Position numbers and translations under genes: made by a program
Notes under the pieces: model-generated
The model's input: the letters and a program-made list of their open reading frames with translations, nothing else
What the model was told of the DNA's origin: nothing
Databases searched by the model: none
In this document: positions 15,384 to 21,785 of the stretch, piece by piece
Position numbering within the stretch: position 1 is the stretch's first letter
How the letters are laid out: the number at the start of each line of letters is the position of its first letter
Source: Candidatus Bathyarchaeota archaeon
Lineage (GTDB): Archaea > Thermoproteota > Bathyarchaeia > RBG-16-48-13 > GCA-020355125
DNA length: 21,785 nucleotides
Reading direction: 5' to 3'
NCBI GenBank assembly: GCA_026014905.1
Contig: JAOZHK010000229.1
Coordinates: 1 to 21,785, forward strand

Positions 15384-16142
15384 ATGAAGTTTGTACGGTT
15401 TCTCAAAGAAAAACGAGTATCATACGGAATACTAGAGAATGACTTGATTACCCAACTTGTGAGTGCTCCTTATGAGTCAGTCCAAGTTACTGATACAACG
15501 TACTCCTTATCCGAAGTCCAGCTTCTCGCTCCAACGACGCCTTCCAAAGTCCTAGCAATGGCGCTAAATTATGAGAGCCATATACGGGATGCCCGTAAAC
15601 CTACGAAGCCTGAACCCTTCTTGAAAACACCTTCCTGCATTATCGGTCCTAATGATCCGATTATTCTTCCTCATGATGCTGGAACAGTTCATGAAGAAGC
15701 TGAATTGGTGGTTGTCATAGGCAAGAAATGTAAGCATGTATCTCAACAAAACGCCCTGAATCATATATTTGGATATACTTGTGGAAACGATGTGAGTGCC
15801 CGTGTCTGGCAACGGGGGGATGTTCAATGGTGGCGAGCAAAATCTTCAGACACCTTTGGCCCAGTAGGTCCCTGTATTGTGACGGATATCGACGGGTCAT
15901 CCTTGGATATTTGGGCTCGGGTTAATGACAAGCAAGTTCAACACTGTAACACTTCAGAGCTCTTATTTGATATTCCCACTTTAGTCAGTTTCATCAGTCA
16001 AGTGATAACTCTTGATGCAGGAGACCTCATCTTTACCGGGACTTCGGGAGCACCTGTCGAAATCCAAGATGGGGATATAGTCGAAATCGAAGTTGATAAA
16101 ATCGGTGTTTTATCAAATCCTGTCACTGCTGAACGCCTATAG
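15384..16142 (+). CDS. Fumarylacetoacetate hydrolase (FAH) family protein
   Basis: This protein has about 252 residues from ATG 15384, the start that gives the usual MKFVRF opening; the frame is open back to TTG 15363. The C-terminal FAH domain shows VHEEAELVVVIGK (metal-binding Glu pair), GYTCGNDVSARVWQ, KSSDTFGPVGPCIV and GDLIFTGTSGAP, the standard blocks. Members hydrolyse or decarboxylate 2-oxo acids such as acylpyruvates and 2-oxo-pentenoates, or hydrate them. Which of these occurs here is not visible. The methyltransferase gene follows 47 bases on, probably in the same transcript. Confidence 0.9.
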   Translation: MKFVRFLKEKRVSYGILENDLITQLVSAPYESVQVTDTTYSLSEVQLLAPTTPSKVLAMALNYESHIRDARKPTKPEPFLKTPSCIIGPNDPIILPHDAGTVHEEAELVVVIGKKCKHVSQQNALNHIFGYTCGNDVSARVWQRGDVQWWRAKSSDTFGPVGPCIVTDIDGSSLDIWARVNDKQVQHCNTSELLFDIPTLVSFISQVITLDAGDLIFTGTSGAPVEIQDGDIVEIEVDKIGVLSNPVTAERL

Positions 16143-16189
16143 CTTCACTCTAATTAGTAATTGGATCCTAATAACGAGAGGTTAAAGAA

Positions 16190-17626
16190 ATGATCAGTCT
16201 GTTAGATATTGCTGAACGTGCATATCACGGTCCAAAATCGAGTGAAATGGAATGGAATATGGGACTTTTCAAGACAATGCGTGAGCTCACACAACGATTT
16301 AGCCTTGATCGCACTCTCCCCGACAAATTTTTTGAGATTGACGATGACTATTTAGATGCTCTGTTTGATGCCGCTGTTGCTTTCCTGACAGAAAAAGGCG
16401 TATACTGCACGTCAACGAATCGAGCAATAAACTTCACAGAAGACGAGGTCAGAGAAGCCGCGGTTCAAGCGCCAAGTCGATTATTACTTGGTGAGGGTCG
16501 AGATACGCGTGTAATTCAAAAGCGCGAAATCGGGGGAACACAACCTACCCATATAAATACTGGGGGGCATAGTGCTTGGTCAGAACAACTCCCGCCCCTT
16601 CCTCTCATAGTTCGTGAACTCACTCGCATTCCACGAGTGGGAAGTATTGAGGGCTTCAATTTTATTAAGATTGATGGCCGTGAAGTTCATGGAACTCCCC
16701 AAGTTGTGTATGCTGCGCGGCGCGCTGTCGAGTGGGTGAGGGAAGGTTTACGATTGGCTGGAAAACCCGGATTAGCTTTCTGTTATTACCCTATCTTAAC
16801 GTCCGCTGCCGCTCTGATTGCACCTATTAATCCCGAGCAGGGGTTACGAAAAAGTGATGGAGTATTACTTTCAGTTCTTCCAGATATTAAAGTTGAAACG
16901 GATCTAATTAGCGCCGCCGTTGTCCATGAACACTATGGCAGCTATCGTGTCAATGGGGGCGCTGGGGGAGTCATCGGTGGATTTTGTGGTGATATTTATG
17001 GGGCGATGATCGAATCCATTACACGTAATCTTGTGGCATGGCTTGTCTATCGCGACCAAATTCAGTACAGTGGAGGTGTACGTAGTTTCATCTTTTCGCG
17101 TTCTATTAACGGAAAAACCGCAAAGATAACACCTGATGATGATGCTTCCTTAAAAATGAGTTTAGCTGTACAGCTTGCAATTCGACGCAATACTTCTATA
17201 ATCACTTATGGTGGCGGGTGGCCTCAAAATGGAGGTGAAGATCTCTGTTCAGAAGAACATCTTATTGAAACCGCACTCTCCTGTATGCGAAGTACTGTTC
17301 TTGGACATAATATTCATCTAGGTGAAACGCCGCCACCCACTACAGTTGCGTGGGCAGCTGACGTCTCTGACGCTACATTGAAAGCGGGATTGACCTTCCC
17401 TGATCTGTATGCTCTCTCACGATTGATTAAAAAAGAGAAACTTGTTGGGAAAATGCGCGTCATTCAACGCGATCGACGACAGCTTCTTTATCAAGATCCT
17501 CGTGCCTTCTTTGCATCTGAACAGAAATGCTATGATTTCATGAACCAGCGACCACGCCCAGAGTTTCTAAAAAATCGAAATACTGTAGCAAAATATCTAC
17601 AAAACCTTGGAATCCCTGTCCGTTAA
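16190..17626 (+). CDS. MtmB-family (monomethylamine) methyltransferase homologue with Cys at the pyrrolysine position
   Basis: This 478-residue TIM-barrel protein is related to monomethylamine:corrinoid methyltransferase MtmB. Shared blocks include an N-terminal GVYCTSTNRAINFTEDEV (MtmB: GIYCTDTHR...YTEDEI), GEGRDTRVIQKR, and GKPGLAFCYYP (191-201), which aligns with the MtmB segment holding pyrrolysine 202. The codon there is TGT (C198), not TAG. Non-Pyl relatives are known in the trimethylamine family (for example glycine betaine methyltransferase MtgB), so a different methylated substrate is likely. No corrinoid protein or corrinoid:CoM/THF methyltransferase gene is in the window. AGAGGT lies 8-10 bases before ATG 16190. 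Confidence 0.8.
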   Translation: MISLLDIAERAYHGPKSSEMEWNMGLFKTMRELTQRFSLDRTLPDKFFEIDDDYLDALFDAAVAFLTEKGVYCTSTNRAINFTEDEVREAAVQAPSRLLLGEGRDTRVIQKREIGGTQPTHINTGGHSAWSEQLPPLPLIVRELTRIPRVGSIEGFNFIKIDGREVHGTPQVVYAARRAVEWVREGLRLAGKPGLAFCYYPILTSAAALIAPINPEQGLRKSDGVLLSVLPDIKVETDLISAAVVHEHYGSYRVNGGAGGVIGGFCGDIYGAMIESITRNLVAWLVYRDQIQYSGGVRSFIFSRSINGKTAKITPDDDASLKMSLAVQLAIRRNTSIITYGGGWPQNGGEDLCSEEHLIETALSCMRSTVLGHNIHLGETPPPTTVAWAADVSDATLKAGLTFPDLYALSRLIKKEKLVGKMRVIQRDRRQLLYQDPRAFFASEQKCYDFMNQRPRPEFLKNRNTVAKYLQNLGIPVR

Positions 17627-17649
17627 TGTAGTCTCATTATGCTATGACT

Positions 17650-19305
17650 TTACTTTTTCTTATCTTTTTGATAAATAATTTTGCCATTACCGATAGTCAT
17701 CAATACCTGAATATTTTTAATTTTGTCCTTAGCAACGGTTAACGGATTCTCCTGTAATATCGTCAGATCAGCGAATTTGCCAGGTTCTATTGATCCCTTG
17801 ATTTCTTCATCAAAGGAGGCATAAGCTGCGTCGATCGTGTACATGCGAAGTGCTTCATAGACTGTGATTGCTTGATTAGGTGAGAAGGAGGTGCCTCGCT
17901 CAGTTCTTCGATTGACTAGACTATGAATTGCGATAAGCGGGTTGTATGGTGAGGCAGGATAATCAGAATGACCTGCAATTGTAACTCCTGCGTCAATAAG
18001 AGAACGACAAGCCATCATCCACTTCACACGCTCAAGTCCAAAAGCAGGGTAGATCTTGTCCCCATGATAATATGGGTAAGCAGCGAAAATAATGGGAATC
18101 AGGTTTAATGCTTTAATACGCTGAATGCGTTCTGGGCTAAGCAATGAACAATGTTCAATCCGGTGCCGATGGTCAAGACGTGGAAACGTTTGCAAAACAC
18201 GTTCGAAGATGTCGAGGACCATGTCAATGGCTTTATCGCCATTCGCATGAACTGAAACTTGAAAACCCAACCGATGAATTCTTTCGATCAATTTTGTTAA
18301 TTTCTTTTTTTCCATTAGAAGAATTCCTGTATCATTGGTTCCGATATAGGGTTTATAAAGTGCGGCTGTTAACCCTGATACAGATCCGTCCAAAAGGATT
18401 TTCACTGCCATAATTTTTAATTGGGAATTGCCGAATCCGCGCAATAGACCCACTTCTTCGAGTTGATCAAGATGTGTATTGATAATATGTAGATTGACTC
18501 GAATGGGTAGAAGTCCACGATTCAAAGCTTCTTGAAATCCTCTAAAACTCGACGAACCTACCCAGGCATCGTTGATGCTGGTAATGCCCGTTTGGACATA
18601 TTGGGTACAGACTTTTTGCACACCTTTAATAAACGCTTCATTATCAATGTTTAAGGGAGAATTTGATTTTTCCCACAAATCAAACCAGGCATTTTCATAA
18701 AGAATACCATTTAATTTTCCTGTTTGACTGTCACGCCCATAGGCTCCTCCGGTAGGAGGTGGTGTTTCCTCTGTTATTCCAAGTATCTGCATTCCAGCAC
18801 TATTTATTACAGCAATATGGTAACCACGATGTACAAGGAGTACGGGGTGATCAGGGACAACGTGATCGATATCCTCTCGTGTTGGATGCCGTTTTTCTAT
18901 TAACCTTGCATCATCATAGTTAACACCGCGAAGCCAGGCTGTCTCAGGTTTTCCGTGAGCGATTACTGCAATCTCCTGGAGTATTGCGTTTATAGACTGT
19001 ACTTTTTCTGGAGAACAATCAACTGCAACACTATCAACTGCTGAAATAGCAAGGTGATTATGAGTATCAATGAATCCCGGGAGGACAACTTGACCGTGCA
19101 GATCTATAATATGAGTTTTAAGACCTATTGTCTGTTTCGCACCATGATTCGTTCCAACATAGCTGAGTAGGTTATCTTTTATCACAACAGCTTCGGCTAT
19201 TGTGGCTTCAGCATCCATCGTAAGTACTTGACCATTTAATAAAACCAGATCTGCTGCCACTTTCTCTGGTAACTCATTATTGGACATGATAATCGTTTCA
19301 TCCAA
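17650..19305 (-). CDS. YtcJ-like metal-dependent amidohydrolase
   Basis: This 551-residue amidohydrolase-superfamily protein has the N-terminal beta domain with LVLLNGQVLTMD. The barrel motif GFIDTHNHL supplies the HxH metal ligands; later come VSVHANGDKAID and RHRIEHCSLL with metal His residues, then GVTIAGHSDYPASPYNPL with the catalytic Asp, and GSIEPGKFADLTIL closing the composite domain. This order is that of the YtcJ/AepA group, whose substrates are mostly unknown amides or N-acyl compounds. No signal peptide is seen, so it acts in the cytoplasm. It is convergent with the MtmB-family gene. Confidence 0.9.
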   Translation of the reverse strand: MDETIIMSNNELPEKVAADLVLLNGQVLTMDAEATIAEAVVIKDNLLSYVGTNHGAKQTIGLKTHIIDLHGQVVLPGFIDTHNHLAISAVDSVAVDCSPEKVQSINAILQEIAVIAHGKPETAWLRGVNYDDARLIEKRHPTREDIDHVVPDHPVLLVHRGYHIAVINSAGMQILGITEETPPPTGGAYGRDSQTGKLNGILYENAWFDLWEKSNSPLNIDNEAFIKGVQKVCTQYVQTGITSINDAWVGSSSFRGFQEALNRGLLPIRVNLHIINTHLDQLEEVGLLRGFGNSQLKIMAVKILLDGSVSGLTAALYKPYIGTNDTGILLMEKKKLTKLIERIHRLGFQVSVHANGDKAIDMVLDIFERVLQTFPRLDHRHRIEHCSLLSPERIQRIKALNLIPIIFAAYPYYHGDKIYPAFGLERVKWMMACRSLIDAGVTIAGHSDYPASPYNPLIAIHSLVNRRTERGTSFSPNQAITVYEALRMYTIDAAYASFDEEIKGSIEPGKFADLTILQENPLTVAKDKIKNIQVLMTIGNGKIIYQKDKKK

Positions 19306-19476
19306 ATCTAATATATTACCAATTCGTTTGGAAATGAATCATTTAGATCCAGATCAAGTTACGGAGATGATTCCAGAGCAGGTTATTAATCAACGTGGAA
19401 TCAGCTAACTTTGGTGAAGAGAGGGAGTAAAATAATGGATCTCTGAGATGCCATTATTCGCTCGCGCGCGCGTAGA

Positions 19477-21785
19477 TCACACCTCTATGACTTGGGATAT
19501 ACCTGTCTCTTTCCGGACCTTAAAGATTTTATCGACGAAGCCTTCTAATTCTCGCTCATGTGAGACCATAATGACTTGTTCACACTGCAGGTCATCGAGA
19601 ATATCCCGAACTCGCACGAGTTGTTCGGTGCTGAATCCATCGGTCGGTTCATCCAGCATAAGGAGATTACTATGCATAGCTTCACATACGCGTTTGACCA
19701 TGATGTTGAGTGCCAGTCGATAGGCTAACGCGACGGAGGTCTTCTCGCCTCCACTGAGGCTATTTACAGCTAACTCGTAGCCGTTTTGTTCAATTAATGG
19801 TGTGAAATGGTCATCAATCCGAACGGTGATGTCTCCCATTTCCATGAGTTGACTAAACCAGCGTTGAAATAATTCATCGAAATCGTCTCGTATGCTAGCC
19901 ATCACGTGGCGTTCAATATCTTCCGTCGCGGGGTTAAATTTTTCGTCTATCCACCGTAAATAGTGTTGATATACATCGTGTTGACTCAGGAGCTCTTTTT
20001 TCTTCGCAATTGCTTCTTTGAGGTCGTGTATCGTTTTCTTCTGGGCTTGTATTGCCACGTTTTTACCTGATATGCTGTTACTTGATGCTTGCCATTTGTT
20101 TTCAAGGTTTTCTTTTTGGATCTCCAATTGTCTCAGTTGTTCAAGGACGCCTTTCTCGTCATTAAACTGTTGTTTCATCGCAACAAGTTGTTCGTTGCTT
20201 TCTCGTATGTTTCGATCTAGTGTTTGATGTCGATTCGTAATGATGTCTATCTTTTCCATTATCGTTGGGTAGAGTCCAGCGATCTGCGTGTTTTCGATAT
20301 ACTGTCGTTCAACGCCTGCTTCCTGATAGGCTCGCAGTTGCTGTTTCAATGAGTCCAGCTGATTTTTCTGGGGTTCTAGAGTCTGTAACTGTGTCTGGGC
20401 TTGGGTGAGACTTGTTCTCTCGTGGAGTGCGTAGTTTTCATTGGCTAGCTTCACTCGATTAAGTTCCAGCAGTTTGGTTGTTTGTGCGATTTCATTTTCC
20501 TGTTGTTGATTGCTACGTTTCTGTTGTTCCAATGTGGCGATCGTCGGTCTCAGCTCGTCTAGATACGTTCGTTCTTTTTCCAAGGTAGTGACTGTGTTTT
20601 CAAGAGACGTTATTTTTTTATGTAATTCTGGAATATCTTGTTCAATTGCTTTGATCTCATTTCTTAGTTGGGTCAGTTCTCCTGTATATGCACCTTCCAC
20701 TTGTTTGAAATGCTCTGTCGTGAGTGTTTGCCGGCATCGTGGACAATGCGCGCCGACACCAATGGTCTCAATATTGTCCCATTCATCTTGTTTATTATCT
20801 AACTCCGTCTGGAACCCTTCGATTTGTGTTTCAAACCGTGATCGTTGATGTTTTAAAGTTGTAAGTTTCGTTGACAGTGACGGCAATGTGTCTATTCTTG
20901 CTTGTATTTCTCGTGCTTCTTTCTTGAGGGTTGATATCTTCTGTAATTCCGGTTTTGTTTTGTCAATTTCTGCTTGTCGTCGTTGAATTTCATTTACCGC
21001 GGTATCGATAGTTGATTGCAGCTGCTCTTTGGCTTTACTAATTGAGTTTATTAATATGTGGATGCGTGCTTTCACCTGTTGATACTGTTGCTCAACTGCG
21101 TCGAGCTGTTGCACGTGCTTGGATATTGATTGAAACTCGTTATATTGAGGATTCAGTTTTTCCAATGTTACTTTAGCTGTTTCTGCGTTCTGTTTTTCCG
21201 TACCTAGTCCTGCTAAATCTTCTGCGAGCAGTTTGAGATTGCGGGATTCTGTTTGGATGTTCTGTTGTAAATGAGTAATGTTTGTTTCGAGTTTCAAGAC
21301 ATATTCTTTTTTCTGAGTTAACGTTGTGATTCTGGTTTTCACGGTTGTGAGGTCTTTATCAATCGCGGTGAATTGTTTCGTGAGTCTGTCCAAGTCTGTG
21401 TTAAGGGTCGTCAGACTGCCTTCTTCAGTGTGTAAACTAGCTGTCTTTTCCTCAAGGTCCTGGGTCTGCCCTCGTATATAGTTGATATTGTCTCTCAGGC
21501 GTCCTCGCAAGACTTCGACATTTGTCCGTGCAATACTATAATCCTCAATCCCAAAAGCCCGCCTCAAGGTATCTAATCGTCGATCTACACGTTGAAACAG
21601 CACTTCTTTCATCATTTCTTGGGGTGTGAAGACAGCGTAACGAAAAATGAGGGAGCTGGTTTTTGGACGGGGTCGTTCTTTGAAATCTAAGATGTGAAGC
21701 ATTCGTTCTTTCATTTCAGTAACAGCGTAATCTGTGCGCGTATTCCCTTCGATGATGTAACCTTCGCCTTGTCGAATGTATTTGC
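19477..21785 (-). CDS. rad50: Rad50 DNA repair ATPase, partial (N-terminus off the right edge)
   Basis: Rad50 is an SMC-like ATPase that joins Mre11 to tether and process DNA breaks. The frame is open at 21785 and gives about 769 codons; the Walker A part lies outside. Visible are an N-terminal remnant (YIRQGEGYIIEGN, VFTPQEMM), long coiled coils rich in Gln/Glu/Leu, the zinc hook CPRC near 20735-20747, the second coil, the ABC signature LSGGEKTSVALAYRLALN, Walker B LLMLDEPTDGFS and a His-containing switch (VSHERELEG). Length and order fit an archaeal Rad50. mre11 is expected just to the right. It runs on the same strand as radA-nurA-herA. Confidence 0.95.
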   Translation of the reverse strand, partial: KYIRQGEGYIIEGNTRTDYAVTEMKERMLHILDFKERPRPKTSSLIFRYAVFTPQEMMKEVLFQRVDRRLDTLRRAFGIEDYSIARTNVEVLRGRLRDNINYIRGQTQDLEEKTASLHTEEGSLTTLNTDLDRLTKQFTAIDKDLTTVKTRITTLTQKKEYVLKLETNITHLQQNIQTESRNLKLLAEDLAGLGTEKQNAETAKVTLEKLNPQYNEFQSISKHVQQLDAVEQQYQQVKARIHILINSISKAKEQLQSTIDTAVNEIQRRQAEIDKTKPELQKISTLKKEAREIQARIDTLPSLSTKLTTLKHQRSRFETQIEGFQTELDNKQDEWDNIETIGVGAHCPRCRQTLTTEHFKQVEGAYTGELTQLRNEIKAIEQDIPELHKKITSLENTVTTLEKERTYLDELRPTIATLEQQKRSNQQQENEIAQTTKLLELNRVKLANENYALHERTSLTQAQTQLQTLEPQKNQLDSLKQQLRAYQEAGVERQYIENTQIAGLYPTIMEKIDIITNRHQTLDRNIRESNEQLVAMKQQFNDEKGVLEQLRQLEIQKENLENKWQASSNSISGKNVAIQAQKKTIHDLKEAIAKKKELLSQHDVYQHYLRWIDEKFNPATEDIERHVMASIRDDFDELFQRWFSQLMEMGDITVRIDDHFTPLIEQNGYELAVNSLSGGEKTSVALAYRLALNIMVKRVCEAMHSNLLMLDEPTDGFSTEQLVRVRDILDDLQCEQVIMVSHERELEGFVDKIFKVRKETGISQVIEV

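Noticed and set aside
19334..19408. Short plus-strand frame (MNHLDPDQV...) between the amidohydrolase and rad50
   Set aside because: Only 24 residues, no clear start signal, no recognisable domain; could be a decayed gene tail but nothing supports it.
20510..20848. 112-codon plus-strand frame opposite rad50
   Set aside because: Antisense to the rad50 coiled coil and zinc hook; Ser/Cys-rich composition is typical of a shadow frame.

Overview
This window looks like chromosomal DNA of an archaeon with about 40% GC. The evidence is a RadA recombinase with an N-terminal helix-hairpin-helix domain, a HerA/NurA pair, a Rad50 with a CxxC zinc hook, and a TFS/RPB9-like two-zinc-ribbon protein. Many genes also start at GTG or TTG and have AT-rich TATA-like stretches upstream. 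An Asgard-type or other uncultured heterotrophic lineage is my guess from the gene mix; the sequence does not prove it. I see no rRNA, tRNA, CRISPR array or insertion sequence.

Left block (1-4532, all minus strand) is DNA-end processing and recombination: radA, then nurA, then herA, which runs off the left edge. NurA is cut in two by one in-frame amber (TAG) codon at 2461-2463. The 18 bases after it stay in frame up to an ATG at 2442, and the residues on the two sides join into what looks like the wing of one winged-helix domain. This is the most unusual signal in the window. herA starts at a TTG inside the end of nurA, behind a strong GGAGG.

Middle block (4533-9000) is mixed. On the plus strand are a lone ABC ATPase, a FAM173-like methyltransferase, and a 4Fe-4S protein paired with a small cysteine-rich protein. 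On the minus strand are a winged-helix protein, a TFS-like factor that lacks the catalytic acidic pair, and a compact Tag-like DNA glycosylase.

Right-middle block (9077-19305) is catabolic. A tight plus-strand operon encodes an M29-type metallopeptidase, a 72-residue AtzG/GatC-like subunit and an amidase. It starts next to two back-to-back palindromes and lies divergent from the winged-helix gene. Then come a metallo-beta-lactamase-fold hydrolase, a zinc alcohol dehydrogenase, a four-carbon acid sugar kinase family protein, a fumarylacetoacetate hydrolase family protein, a MtmB-family methyltransferase with Cys in place of pyrrolysine, and a YtcJ-like amidohydrolase. Together they suggest breakdown of an amide- or N-methyl-containing carbon source, but no single pathway can be named.

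The right edge (19477-21785, minus strand) holds rad50 without its N-terminus. Its partner mre11 would be expected just outside the window. The two repair blocks are therefore on the same strand, about 15 kb apart, with metabolic genes between them.
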